From: Prinia subflava | Lineage: Eukaryota > Chordata > Aves > Passeriformes > Cisticolidae | Direction: 5' to 3' | Length of the DNA: 64,000 nucleotides | Assembly (NCBI RefSeq): GCF_021018805.1 | Contig: NC_086247.1 | Location: forward strand, 146,779,285 to 146,843,284 | In this document: one piece after another, positions 11,761 to 25,572 of the stretch | How the letters are laid out: every line of letters begins with the position of its first letter | How positions within the stretch are numbered: the stretch's first letter is position 1 | Notes under the pieces: generated by a model | The model's input: the letters and a program-made list of their open reading frames with translations, nothing else | The model's database searches: none | What the model was told of the DNA's origin: nothing | Made by a program: the position numbers and the translations under genes

Positions 11761-14169
11761 TTTCACTCAAGGATTTTGCCAGACAATGACTCACAACAAA
11801 AACTCTTTGCCTGCCACATAACAGCTACAGTTCTTTTCCTAAAACTCTCTGGGCCGTTGACAATGCTCGATCCCTGATTTTGTTTAATGGCACCCATGGG
11901 GAAATCATTTTTGGTTTAGCTCTTTCCCTGCTAGCCAAGCAGTAAAATGGGACCTTTTCCCAGAAAGTGATCATAGGAGTTACCCTTGAAGCTCTCTCTG
12001 ACTCACCCTCTTATTTACATGTTCCCCAACTCAACAGATAATACAGTGAAATATCATCTTTTTAGTTAGAAGGTGGGATAGTTCTTAAATAATGATCCCA
12101 AGTATGTTGGTAGGTAATTCTGTGGTAGGGACAGGGGTTACCTGATGTCAGAGGATGGCATGGAGCAACGTAGGATCGCTTGTTTCATGTAAAGAAGCAG
12201 AATTCTTCCAAAAATGGGTATTTATAAACTCTTGTTTTGTTCATAAGCCATTCATCTGCAGGTGTTTAGGAATGTCTCCATGGCACTTAACCCGAAGGAC
12301 AGCAAGAGCAGCACTTTGTGCTGCTTTCTTTGTGAGAAGCAGCCCTGACATCCACACCCTTCCCCTGACTCCTTGGGACATTATTGACAGCACCCACACA
12401 GCTCTTGTTTCTGCACCTCTTTTCTGTGCCACCACAGAATTCCTTTGAAGGATGTAAAAAAAATTCCTTTTTGGGCATAGCACATAGCCTGCACTTTCCA
12501 TAGCAATGAAATCTACAGAAAAAAACTGCTGAAGGCAGCCCAGGGGAATTTCCAGTCCCTTACAGCACAGTTTCCCAACTACCACTGACAGATGTTTGTC
12601 TTCTCTCTTCTGAATTGCTCTCTTCAAAAAAAAGTACTCCATATTTTTCTTAAAGCCATGTATAATTATAAAGTTTCTTCTAAAACCTAACTGACATATT
12701 ACTGTTGCAAATTAAAATTTTGCAGTAGAAAACTTTATTACAAAAAAAACCTTTTCACAGCTAAGACACTTTTTTTCTCTTCAGTTTTCTTTCTTTTTTT
12801 TCAATTAAACAAATACAGTTTTTTAAATATCTTTCATGTTCCTCAACACTTCTGAGTTCATCTGGACTCCTTCCAGCTTCCCTAATTTCCTTCCAAGCGT
12901 TAGGCCCAGTATTCAATTTCAGACTTCTCTGGTACCAAATAGAACTGAATAATTACTTCCTAAAACTTAAATACAACCATCAATATACTCTGGAATGAGC
13001 ATCAACATTTCTGCAGTTGCACACATTTTGGATCTATATTTTACTTGTCAGCAACCATCTATAAAAGCCACAAAGCCCCTTTTCCTGCAGGGAGCTGCTT
13101 AGCCAGTTATTCCCCATTTTGTCCTGGAGTCAAATGACTTTCTTTCCTAACTATAATGCTCAGCATTTGTTTTTCTTTACTTTTATCATATTGATTTCAC
13201 ACTGTCACTCACATTTATCATGATCATCTGAAATTCTATACCTGTCCTCTTCGAGAGTGCTTGCAATTACCAATTTTGCAAACTTTAATTGTACTCCTTC
13301 TTCCATTATCCAAAATGCTTACAGAACAAAAATTCAGGTGTAGTCCACAAACTCTCCTACTCGTATTAAAATATCACCCTTTGAAAAATGACTGCATGTG
13401 GAAATCTGTAGAAAGATATAATCATTGTATTAAAAAAAACCATACACACACAAAAGGAAAGAATTCCTCAGTTCAGAATTTCAACAATTCAAAGCCACTT
13501 TTCCCCAGTTCCTGCTTCCAGGGGTACTTGTAAAAGTCACAGCTGAACCCTTTGCAGGGGCCTTAGAGTGGTCTTTACATGCTGACACACCACTCCCAAG
13601 GGAAACTGGCATTTAAACAGGGCAAAGTCATAAATTCCAGAGAGACACTAAGCTGGAGTCCTGTTCTACCTGCATCAATGCAGAGGAAAAGAAATTGTCC
13701 AGCACATGCAAATTGCCCATACAGACTGAACTATAAGCTTATGTCTAAATTATTCCAGTCTGCTTAAAGAAGTGGTAGCCTGTTACTGATGTGCCTACTT
13801 CATTATTTAACACATAAGGAATATAACTCCTCAGTCTTCTCACACGTACTGTCAGCTATCTGCTAAAAGTAACTGTGAGGTTCAATGTACATCTATTTGC
13901 CAAATTGGTCTGGAAACAATGGGGTTTCACCTCTATGAAGAGTTGTGAAACATGACATGACTTTGCAAATATTAATCTTCCATTTCCAAATATTATGGTA
14001 AGATGAATGTCCTGAGCATTTCTTTAAATTCACTGAGCAGGCTCCAATTCTTCTTAAACTTGTCTAATCAGAGGCACAGGTCCACCATTTCTACTCTGGG
14101 CATGGAGTGAACACAGTCTGGCCATTAAGGGCCCTCTTATTTAGCTACAGTCCCACAGCATCTGACAGA
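11761..14169. other. Intronic block without recognisable gene
   Basis: AT-rich intron. The longest frame, 133 codons on the minus strand at 12241-12642, has no recognisable motif and I take it as chance. Confidence 0.7.
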
Positions 14170-14250
14170 CTGATGCAGTATTTATCCTCACCACACTCCC
14201 AGGAGGTAAGGAATGCTATTATCCCTCTGGAACAGTGAAGGACTGGAAGT
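14170..14250 (-). mobile_element. MIR-like ancient SINE relic
   Basis: The plus-strand text TTTATCCTCACCACACTCCC, AGGAGGTAAGGAATGCTATT, ATCCCTCTGGAACAGTGAAG resembles the reverse complement of the MIR/L2-type 3' region (AATCCTCACAACA, GAGGTA, ATTATTATCCCCATTTTACAG). Only about 80 bp is recognisable and it is diverged, so it could also be a chance or conserved non-repeat sequence. Confidence 0.45.
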
Positions 14251-17200
14251 GGGTGAATAGCTGCCCATCCATGCAGTAGAGCTCAGGATAATGGGTCCCA
14301 AAGCTGGTGCATCCTGAGACTGCTCATGAGCCCCCTGAGAAATGTATTTTTGGGTGAATCATCATTCATACACAATGTCCTGCTTCAGCAAGCAGGTTTT
14401 GCAGCACTGTGCAGCCACCAGCAGCATCGACCCGTGGCTCCCACTGGTTGTAGACTTCTCCTGTATTCACAACTTTCCCTGCCAGCACAGTGAATGTAAT
14501 GTGTGCTCTCAGCTGTTATCTGGGTTAGGGTCACTGGAAAAGTGTGGCAGAATCTGAAGCTGCTAATGCTGCAGAGTTTCCAGGAGTTACTCAAAGAGCA
14601 GCAAAACTCAGCCCATACCCCCAGTGTGACCAAAGAGAATGGCTCATTTCAAAATATGCCCATGGATTAAAAGCCAGTTCAAATAATTAGCTTTTATTTA
14701 ACAGTATTTTCCACCCTGAATATCTCAGTTTGTATCACGCAGTTACATCATAGGAAACTCAGCTCAGTGCTGGTGCACAACTCTTCAAACACTGCAGCAT
14801 CAGTCTGGTGGAATGAGAGAAGTGTAGCAGGCAACTTCTGCAGCTGTCATTTTTCCTAATGAAGAAAGCACTCCCCAAAATCAGGTTTGGCCTAAAGAAC
14901 CTGCAACAATAACAAGTCACCTGCTGTCCTGCATCCTTTTGATCAAACTCCATGGCATTAACCAGCTCCACATTTCTGCCCCACGCAGTGATTGCAGTAA
15001 ATGATTTTGTCCAAGGGTACTGCTTGCACAGAGTTATGTCTGCCTGGGGCAGGGCTGAAGCAACAAGAGGGTTGGCAGAGGTGTGAATAAGTCAAAAAGT
15101 AATCAGCTCACAAAAAAACCAACCAAATCAATAAAAACAACAAAATAAAAGGAATCACATGGGAAGAAAACATTCTATGTCAATGTGAGGCAGACAGGAC
15201 AAACCCAGCCCCGATGTAACCTGTGCTGCAACAGTGTCCTCATCCAACACATCCTGAAATGGAAAATCAGAGAAGCAACAACAGTGCCAATGGTTCAATC
15301 TGAGGACACAGCAGTGAAACACTCATCACACCCAGGCCTGCACAGGAAACCTCCAGACCTCCCCTCTCCTTCCCTGGTCCCACAAGGCTTCAGAACTTCT
15401 CTGCCCAGCACCATTCCTGCTGAATTCCCTCCTCCCTGGGACACAGAGCTCTGCTTGCAGCAACACCCACCCCCATGGGCGAAACACAGGGATTCCTATT
15501 TGCACAAGAAACTTTTTAGCTTTCTCTCAGTGGACACCAGGACATCTTCATCCAGAATTACAGGCTGCTCTCAGCCACACCTGGTGTGTCTCTGAGATAT
15601 CCTGTCACCCTTGCTGCCTGGCAGGTAGCAGGGGCTCGTGAGCTGCCTGGAGCCTGGCTCTGTTGGGTTTAAATCTTGCCAGCCACTACAGCACACTCAG
15701 AGAACTCCACCCCAGCCCTCTCTCCTACCTGTTTCACTGGAGCTGCCTCCTCTACAAAGAAGTCTTCCATGGCTGCAGCTGCTCGGGCGTGTGCGAGGAA
15801 CCGGGGCAAGGGGCGGGGAGAGGGGTGGAGGGGAATCCTGGAAACTGGCACAACCTAGATACACGGGCAGAGCAACCAACGCTGAAAAAAATCTTAATTA
15901 ATTACACAGAACCCAGCAAAGGTCTGAGCAACCGAGCCGGCCCTGGGGTTGGTGAGGTTTTTTTAAGCGCTCATCACTCCAGTGGGGCACGAGGCACTTT
16001 CAAAGGCTCTTTGCTCTCTGCAGAGGAGAAATTCAGGATGGCAGCCATCCTTTGAAGAGGAGACACCACCAGCAAGCAGCAGCACACCCTGCCATGGAGC
16101 TGAAACAATACCAGAAGGAGCTTTTTATCAGTATTGTTTCCTAAAAAGGGGCAGGTATTTAACCATCCCAGTGCTACAGTGAGGTTCAGAAGGGATATTG
16201 GGAGTGCAAATTCCCTCTGGAGCAAAGGCAGGGGGAAAAAATGAGCCAGAGGCATCCTGCAAGGGCACCCTGGAGGTGGACAGGCTTTGCAAAGGCTGAT
16301 CAAGAGCCACCAATTATGGCTTCACATGGGTCAACAGCTTAGATGGACTCCAAAGGGAAGAAATTCCTTTGAGGACAACAGCTCAGGCACTGCCTTTTCC
16401 CCTGCAAAAACACTGCAGGCTGTACCCTGTGGCTGGGATAAATCTCCATGGGATTACTGGCAAAATTCCCTACTGATTCCTAAGGATCAGGATCAGGCCT
16501 GCAGGCATGGAAAAAAACAACTCTCTGATGAACGTCGAGTCTTGTCATAGCAGCTAGAGGTTTTCATAATTCACAGGGAAAGTATTTAAAATAATCTGAA
16601 CAGTTGTAAAAAGCAGCAGAGGTTTCCTGACATAATAAAAATCTGTTCCCCAAAGGGCATGGATTTGGAAAAAAAGTTATTAATTGAAAAGTAAGTGATG
16701 TAGAATGGAGAGTCATATAACTGATGAAGGGGAAACGTGCTTCAGATCTTCACAGAAATAAAATGAGTTGGAATCTCTCAGCTTTTCACATCACAGCTTT
16801 CTTCCTAGCAATCATTTTTTTTTTCCTCATGCAAGTCGAGAAAACAGACTTTGAAAAGACAAGAAACTCCAAGAAACTCTGTAGAAAAATAAAATTACTT
16901 GGAAGCTTTTTTTAAAACTACTACAGTACAATCAGACAGCAAAAGCAAACAACATTGGGTTCATTGCTAATGAAATGACCTTAAAAATCCACATTTCATT
17001 AAATGTGGTATGCAAGAAAATGCCACAGGGGAAACATTATTTTATTTAGTAATATCAAAAGCTGCCATTTTCTGCAACAACTTGGGGCTACAGAAAACCA
17101 TATTCTCATGAATAATTAGCATTTGGCATTAAGAAGCATTTTATCAAGAAAGCTGCCGTAGCTCTAAGTAGCCCAAGCAGAAACTTTGGAGAGTATTAAT

Positions 17201-20200
17201 GAAAAGTCAAGGTAATTGTTGGTCTTATCTATTAATTTGCCTTTGTAGAGTTAAAATCGAAACCTTTTCATTATAGTCAAATTTTGTTTTAGTACTAATG
17301 AAACTAAAGCCATATGAAAAGTTCTGTACAGGGAAGAAGATGGAAAATATCATCAGGAAAAACAACTATTTGCAACATCCTGACTTGCAAATGGCACTTT
17401 TCTGTTTAATAAATAGCCCAGTTCAGTAAATAACATGAACAAATTTTTGATTTTAAGGATACAAACTTTTTGGAGACACACTTGATGCTTTTTGCAACCA
17501 CACTAATCTGCTGTCTGTTTTAAAGGACAGACTTCAACATTATTTTACTATGAGTAAGAACTTTTGCTGCAAAAGCAAAATTTCATGATCTTTATGGCCT
17601 TTTTCACCTGCTTGCAATTAATAGTTCCTTTTTATTTTTGTGAGCTGGGGCCAGGAAAAAAAGAATACTATTTATAACATATTACCTGATGGCATTTCTA
17701 AAGGATTGAGTACAGGAAATTATTAGATAACAGTTTCCCTGCAATAACTATGCACAATTTCACTTTTATGACCTGGCACTCAGAGGTAAGTGTAAGGTAA
17801 ACTGAGTTAATCAAGCCTGGGCTGATTGAATGATACCTGGAGCACAATGAGCACAAGCTGCCTCACAGAGCTGAGGTGGAGCAAGACAGGTTCACATCAA
17901 CAGCCCTGAATCAGCTGCCCTGAGGCAAATCCTGTAGTGCAGTAACAGGTTCACAAGGCAAAGCCTCACAAATCAGGAGGGTTAATACATTCATCAACTG
18001 TAAAGGATGTTTAAAGTCATTTATCCAGCAATCCTGATGGCTGCAGGTCTTCTCTGAACTTGAGTTCTGTTTGAATTAGACAATCCTTTAGTCCTGACTA
18101 AAAAAATCCCAAACAGGAGTTCCTTACAAAATTCTTGGCAATTTTTTCAACCAGCAGACGACACCTACCTGCCTCCTTTGGAAATCTTTCCCTACCTTCA
18201 GTCTTCTTTCCTCTGCTCTATTTACCTCTCTTTCAAGCAGATCAGAGAGATGACACAACAGAGCCCTGGACTTCCACTTCAACAAACAAATATTTCAAAC
18301 TCACTCAGTGAGAGATATTTTTTCCTTCTCTCATGCAACATCAGAAAATCTCTTGATCCTCTTCATTGGGCTTGACAGTTTTTGAAAGTTGTCACACATG
18401 TAATTTTTAATTAACAATCCCGTCAGGATCAGTCAAAATCTACCATAATTTCCTTCCTATTGAAGGGTCAAATACATGTGAGCATTTTTGAACACACTAA
18501 TGCACAGGGAGCTTGTTCTTCACTTGACATCCCTCAATGACTCCAAGTCTTTTTTTTTTCCACAGATATTACTTCCCTCACCCTTCATATATGAGCCATA
18601 TTTTTGGTGTCACATGTGACTGGTTTGAAATAGATGGGGTTTGTGTTCTTTCAGCAGATCCAACCCATCGTGCATGTGTCACATTATCTTTAGTATTGAC
18701 AGAAATGTCAGTGTGACATAATCAGAGAGCCTGGTCTGCCATTGCCTCTTGCATTTTTATGGTGAATTACACAAGTTTTGGGAGGGTGGACCAAGAACCA
18801 GCTCCTGCAGGACTGAGCACATCTGCTCTGTGATGGTTCTTCATGCACAATTACACTGTTAGAAAGTTATTGGCTAAATAGCAACCTAACCTAACATGTT
18901 GAAAGTGTTGATCTCTTTGGGGTTTCATCATCTTTGTCTCTTCTTAGTCTAGAACATCAATCTTCTAATTTATTAAAATGATTACTATTAATGACTTTTT
19001 CTTCACTTGCATCCTGACTTAGTATTTTTATATTTATAATCCCTTTTCTATCTGTATTTAAAAATCTCTTTGTACATTTTCTCAAAAAGATAAGCTAGCA
19101 AAGAAAAGCAGTATTTTTTTTATTACTGTCAGGTCACCCAGAGGACTATTCCTGAGCAGAACACAGAGAGAGACCCTCTTGTCAAAGTTACCTGAAACTT
19201 TCCTGAGATTTAGTTCCTGGAGGTTCATGGCATTCAGCACTTGTTGGGAATTCTGGACTCACACTGACACAAAAAAACCCACAGCAAACCCCTGTCAAAG
19301 TTGTCAGCTGTTGATTTGCCTCTCTCTTTTGAGATTGTGTCATTTCTACTTGATTTCTCCATGAAAATATTGAGGAACCTGGCCATGCTGGAAGAAATCT
19401 GAACCCTTAGTCAGACTTCAGAGGAACTTGAACCTGAATTTTGACAACTTAAAGCCAGGAGAGTTTGACTTTCCTGGGCTTTTCTCACCAATATTCTGCA
19501 CAGGTCAAATGCTGAGTAACACAAATGTAACACAAATTGTCACACACCTTTCCTGTGGGCAGGAAACACCAGCAGCAGCCTCCCAACCAAACTGGGCTCT
19601 CCCAGGGATACGGGGCTGTGACAAGATGCTGATAACTCGAAATGCTCTTGCCTTTGTTCAATCTGCACTACAGACTGGAAAGGACAATAATCTTTTCCAG
19701 CTGTCTTTTCAGCAATATTTGTCACTTCCTTTAACCAAGTATTTGGATGAGAGTTATAACAATTACAGTCTCTGGAAAAAAAATCCTCTGATTTACTGAT
19801 CTTTGCATTGTAAACAGAGTTCAGGACAGAGGGATATTTTTAAAAATCCAAATAGTGCGGCTCAGTTTTATTCCTTCTTTGATACTGTTCTTTTTTATGT
19901 TGCTACAGTATGTCTGCTCCATGTGAAAGTGAGGTTGCTATGGAAACTACTCATTATTTTTCAGTAGTAGGCTAGCTACTTAATAAAAATCCTACATCTT
20001 TTTAATCCCTAGAGAGTCCTAATTTATCCCATACACAGACTTTCCTTCTTGACAGTTCCTTTAATATTCACTGCACTGCAGTGCACATTAATCTGAACAT
20101 GTCCAACAAATCCACAACTTATTTCTGAAATCAACTTTCCAGAAAAGTTTGGGTTTAAAAAAAAAGTATTTTTTTCGCTTGTCTTTTATCTGCTTATATT

Positions 20201-20430
20201 TCTGTAAAAGATGGTAGGTATGAACAGCAAAGCCAAGAGTGGGCCTATGTAAGAGTCAGACATGGAAGAAAAAAAAACCCAAAAAATTCCTTTATCTATA
20301 ATAAATGGTAAAAGGTGCAGGAAGGGAGGATGGGCCATGATCTGGTTAGCCTGGAATTGGAGTTAATTCCTTATGGTGCCACAGCCTTCCCTGGCCAGCA
20401 CAGGCAACATTCTTGGTCTGTCCTCAATTC
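14251..20430. other. Intronic block without recognisable gene
   Basis: No repeats are recognised. 15600-15860 is locally richer in CpG, with three overlapping open frames of 60-130 codons lacking family likeness. 17040-17330 is AT-rich, non-repetitive and resembles a conserved non-coding element. Confidence 0.65.
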
Positions 20431-20508
20431 ACCACCTATAAAATAGGTGGTGCCTATTTGGTAAATAGGAGCCAATTTGCAATAGGAAATTTCCTGTTTG
20501 GAAATTGG
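20431..20508. repeat. Cluster of consecutive short inverted repeats
   Basis: ACCACCTAT/ATAGGTGGT (20431-20439 with 20443-20451), CCTATTT/AAATAGG (20453-20459 with 20463-20469) and CCAATTT/AAATTGG (20472-20478 with 20502-20508) follow one another. The last pair encloses the 12-bp palindrome AGGAAATTTCCT (20484-20495). All arms are perfect. I see no repeat family or RNA gene that explains it. Confidence 0.9.
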
Positions 20509-23507
20509 AGCCCTCCCTGTTTGGCAACCTAAATTCACCAGTGATTGTCTCAAGCACTGAGGCCACAAACCAGGTAAGGGCAGTGAGAGGGTGGAGCTGT
20601 GGAGTTGTGTGACAACTTTCCACTTCTCTGCTTACACATCAGACTGTCCCTCCTATTTATTGACCTTTTTTTCAAAGAAGAAAAGTAAGTATTAATGGTT
20701 AATCAATTAACTCTTAGCCTACCTAAGTCCTTTTATACTGGGTTCAATATTCTACAAGGGGTTAAGAGAATGTTGTTGGTTAAAGGTCCTAATTTCAGAG
20801 TCTCTGCTAGTGTTTAAAAGAGACTCCTTTCTCAGAACAAATATTCATTCCTCCCTGAGGATGTAACTATTCTACACATTCATTTCCCTCCAGGGATCTG
20901 ACTATTCCCACATTTCTCACTATTTATTTGAGGCAGATCAGTGGCATTTCAGTGGAGCAGCTCTTACCAGAACAAAAAAACCCCCAAAAAACTAAAGGAG
21001 CTACAGCAGCTGATCCTCTCACCCCTCTTGTATTAGTCAGGGTTCTCAGATTACTACAGAATTTAACCACTCCACCAAATGACAAAACTTCTCCAATAAA
21101 ACACACTGAACAAGCAACAGGAACTCCAGAATTTAATGAAAGCAGAATCAAAATTAAACTGTTTCAAGTATTTCAGAGATTACAAACAACAGTTTCATGG
21201 TTATTGCTGTGACTTCCTTTTTCCTCTACATTTTCCTCCAAACAACCTTGTATGCATTTCATATGAGCAATCACAAGTAAACCTGATTAAAATTCAGCCA
21301 CAGATGAGACCAGCTAAAGGGAAACTTTTAAAGCTAACATGTCTAGATTTAAGTCTTCCTACATATAATCAGCTTTTCCTCATGGGATTTCTAAGAGGAA
21401 TCAACTTTCTCATCATTCATTGCCTATCAGTCCTTACACTGTGCCATTTAATCTAATTTTTAACAAAGGAATTAATAAATTGGGGCTTTTATACAGTTCA
21501 AGAAAGTTCCCTTCTAGCAGGCTGCTTGCTTATGGGTATTCCATACCAGTATCAGATAACATAATAGATCAATAATTTGCCACACAGAGTCTGAAAGGTT
21601 TAAAGCCTCAAATGTCTTTACCACCAATTCAGGTAAAAGACTCAGTATTCTCCTCAGCCTTTTTTTCTGGTTATTATCATCCTAGGACAAGGAACTCCAG
21701 AATTTATTCTTGTTCACTGTAATTGGAACTCCTTCCTGCAAGATATTTTGGCTTTTTCCTGACCTCAGCTCAGAAAATTTTCCCTGTGCTTCTTTCTGTA
21801 TTGTAATTTTGCTTCGTTGAACTCTGTCACTTGTTTAACATTTCCCAAAAGACAGAATATGACCCACAAAAATTTTCAAAGTTATATAGTCCCTGAACCT
21901 ACAAAGCTCATAAATATATCTTAAACAGCTTAACTGAACCAAAGAGTTAATGGTACATTGCAGGTGCACACACAGCGAGTTATGAATTTTATTCAAGGAG
22001 ATTTCAATAAGAAAGCTGAAACTGAGAACAGCTGAATTAAGCTGGAGGGTGGGCAGCAGAGTGCTGGAAGGGCATGAAAGCACTGAGAGCAGGACTCAGG
22101 ATCTCATCCCTGAGCCTCATTTCTCTCAGCAGAAGGAATTTCTGCTCAGCAAACCCTGCCCTCTGGTGACTAAATGCCATTAGTGCCACGCACACAGAAC
22201 TATTTGGGGGTTGCCTCTTTGCACATACATTGCCACAAAAAAAAGGCAAGCAAACATCCATTCAGTGTCATGGTTTGGATTTTATTTGTTCCCTCTTCGG
22301 ATATTAATGAAAAATATCGGGTTTTTTCTTCTGTTTCAGAGAAATGTTCATGCTACCAACCCTGTACATTATGTACATAAACATTTCATATTGTAATTAC
22401 CCCTCTTGTCTGGAAACAACCAGCCTGGTCACACAGTGCTACAGATTTATTGTCCATAAATAATGGACATCTTTGTGTGGACAAACTTATCATATCTGTA
22501 CAATCAGAAATCAAAGCCTTCCAAAGAAAATAAGAAAATCATGAAATCCAGATATGTACATATCTTTGACAAAAACCTTTCTTCAGAACTCCTATTCAAC
22601 AGCTTTATTTAAAGTTACTTGCTAAACTATTTTCCTATATTTTCCTATAAAGCCATCAGCTCAGCACACAGCTGTTTTTCTTTCTGAGCTTTATAAAAAT
22701 GTATGCTCCCCTCCCATCATGCAAAAACTCGTGTGGTTGTAACATGGACACCTTTCCAAGTGCTGTAAACCAAAATCCAAGCAGTCATCAAAACCAAAAT
22801 AGCAGTTGAGGGGCAGAGATCAGCAGGTCACTGGATATTTAGAGCAGCTGCCAGAGTTTATATATTCACTGGCAGCTCTGCTGCGAGCTGCCAGGTGCAC
22901 ACACTGTGCTTCTCTTTCAAAACTGAGGAGTTACCAGAATTTTCAGTGGATTTTTTTTTCCGTGCAGATTGTTAGGCAGCATCGAGGCCTGGCACAAAGC
23001 TTGTCATGCTGAGACACACCTGGACAGGCAGGAAGGAAGGTAGGGGAGAGGCCCATAAATCACAGTTTTTTCCCTGTCCAATGGCTGCATACCACAAAAT
23101 ATTGCATTATTTGCCTGTCTCAGGCTGGGAGATCTGGAGTGGAGGAAGAGTTGGGTGCCAAGTAGCAGAGAAGCCCTGAAAACAGGCTCCAAGTGACCCA
23201 CAGAGATCAGAGCTGGGACTGGAGGATACAGAAAGACTGGAAACAGCTGGGAAAACTGGTTAACTGAGAGCATTGTTACTGCTCCCTCTACAGCAGAACC
23301 CATTCTCTCCACAGTGTTAAACACTACAGCTCCTGCAAGGATGGCTTGAGGAGATATTCAACTCCCCTGCCCACAGGGGATTCACTGGGAAAGCAAGACC
23401 CTGCAGAGACCAAAGGCAGCAAGAGCAGTGGGAGTGCTCCTGCTGCTGCTCAGGGGGTGTCCTTCTGCACAGCCTGAGGCAAGCAGAGTGCCCCAGGCAA
23501 GAGCAAA
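20509..23507. other. Intronic block without recognisable gene
   Basis: AT-rich intron with no repeat family or coding signal identified. Confidence 0.7.
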
Positions 23508-23757
23508 GCCCCCCAATGGCCTGAAATTGCACCAGGGGAGGTTTACATTGGATGCTAGGAAAAATTTCTTCATTGAAAAGGTGTTCAGGCATTGGAACAG
23601 GCTACCTAGAGAAGTGGGTGGAATTGCCATCTGTGGAAGAATATAAAAACATGTGGATAGGGCACTTGGGGACATTGTTTTGTGGTGAGCAGGATTAACA
23701 GCTGGATTCAATGATCTTGGAGGTCTTTTCCAACCTTAATGATTCTGGGATCCTACG
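23508..23757 (+). mobile_element. CR1 LINE 3' fragment
   Basis: Recognisable blocks are AATGGCCTGAAATTGCACCA, GGGGAGGTTTACATTGGATG, AAAAATTTCTTCATTGAAAA, GGCATTGGAACAGGCTACC, then ATGATCTTGGAGGTCTTTTC, CAACCTTAATGATTCTGGGA. It is 5' truncated and diverged by scattered substitutions. Confidence 0.9.
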
Positions 23758-25572
23758 ATGCACGAGGCAAAGGCAAAGCAGGCATGAAGAAACAAATAAA
23801 GCAATAAGAACAACAGAGCTCAAAGCACAATCAAGAGAACAATTATGAGGCTAGGAGGAGAGACATTTTATGCCTTGCTACTTTCTCTCAGTCACAGAGC
23901 TCCCACTAATTAGAACAGATACAATTTTCAGGCAGAGTGGGATTTTCAAGTTAATGGTGCCCTTAAATTTTTTTTCTGGCTTTCATTGCTATTCATGGCA
24001 CACGAATTTGCTGTCACTTACCGTGACTCAGCAAAGGTCTTACACGGGCATGGGTTTAAGTGCATGCTCATGGAGGGAGAACACAGCTTTTCTGCTGAGC
24101 CAGAGCCCCACAAGGAGTGCCTGGATCTCAGGCCAGGGAGGCAGCGTGTGCAAACTGAGCTCAGCAGCTGGAACAGAGCACAAGGGCTCTGGAGCCAGGG
24201 CACAACTGACTCTTGGTTAGGGGACACACGGGCACAACCTCAAGTCAGTGCCACACTGGAGCAGCTCAGACCTGCTGGGGAGCTCAAAAGGTGTCAAGAG
24301 CCAACAGGTGCCAAAGAACCAGAAAATCCGGGGCACAACTAGAACTTGGAGCAGTGGGAGAAGCCAGAGCACACTACCATTTAATTGTCCTTTACTACAA
24401 GCTTGGGCAATTGAGTTCAACATAGTTTTTTACAGAAAGACTCCATAACAGGAGGCTAAGCCATCTTACCAGCCAGGGAGACGGACTGTGCCACTTTCAG
24501 GTGCCTTGAGGCTGCTGAAACATCATGAGGTATCTCAAAAATCACGGATCTTCCAAAATATTTTGTGTGTGGCACCAGTTCCCAACAACCAGGAGTGAAA
24601 TTGCCCAGGGAAAGGGGCAGTGGCTTAGGCCCTGGATTTGCAGTCCCACAGCGTGGCTCCATCAGCTCATGCATTCCACACAGCAGTGCCAACGCCAAGG
24701 AAGGTTTCTGCTGTTGCAATGATTGTCAAATTGCTGATTTACTGAAGAAATGCTGAATGGCTTGCAGACAGAGAACATTTCTTTACTGCTGACAATGCTG
24801 AGCCTGTTGTTAGTGTTAAACTGCTGGAAAAGGAGGCAGAGAAGAAGCAATTTACTTGTAATTGTCTTGTCTCCAGTTCTGTCACTTGCTTTATATTCTT
24901 GGTTTTACCTCCTCATCTGCACCTGCCATAAATTCCTGGCTGTGCTTGTGAAGCCTTTTTCTGCCCCTCAGTGCCCCAGGGATGCCAGCCATGCCCTGGG
25001 CTCACCTTCTGCCCCAGGGTCTGAGGGAACACTGTGATCTTCATCTCAGTCCTGTTCATGCTGTTTTAATTGTGGTTTAGTGTCTTACAGCCAAGGCAAG
25101 GAGTGGATTTCAGGGCAGAAGGCAGACAGCTTGATACTTTCTCTCCTGTCTCTGATACCAGACACGGCTTCAAACCACCCTGGAACTTGAAAAGTGCATT
25201 ACAATGCACGAGCGTGCCAGCCTGGTGGCAAAGCCACTAAGATGAGAAGAAATGACACATCTCTTCTTTCCTCCTTTTTGTGTGCATTGTCCCTTACTGC
25301 CTTTTTCAGCTTGCCTTCCCTTCCTTTCATCTTCACCTCTTTTCCTGGAAATTTGGAGAACTTCTTGAAACTCGTGAGTTTTATGCAATTCTCACCTGGA
25401 CTCTGAAAATCAAAGTGAAGTCTGAGTCACGCTGCTGAGGAGAGGCTGGTGCCTTCTGTCCCCACTCCAGCACAAATTCACAGCACGAGGACAAAGGTGC
25501 AGCAAGGCTGGGCTCCCACACATTTTCTTAACTTCATGGAATTTTAACTTCATGGCATGTTAACTAATGGCA
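23758..25572. other. Intronic block without recognisable gene
   Basis: Moderate GC content with several overlapping frames of up to 118 codons on both strands (23986-24342 and others). None has a recognisable domain. Confidence 0.7.

Noticed and set aside
20430..20508. Possible CRISPR-like or miRNA hairpin array
   Set aside because: The stems are only 7-9 bp and of different sequence, there is no regular spacing, and the genome is vertebrate.
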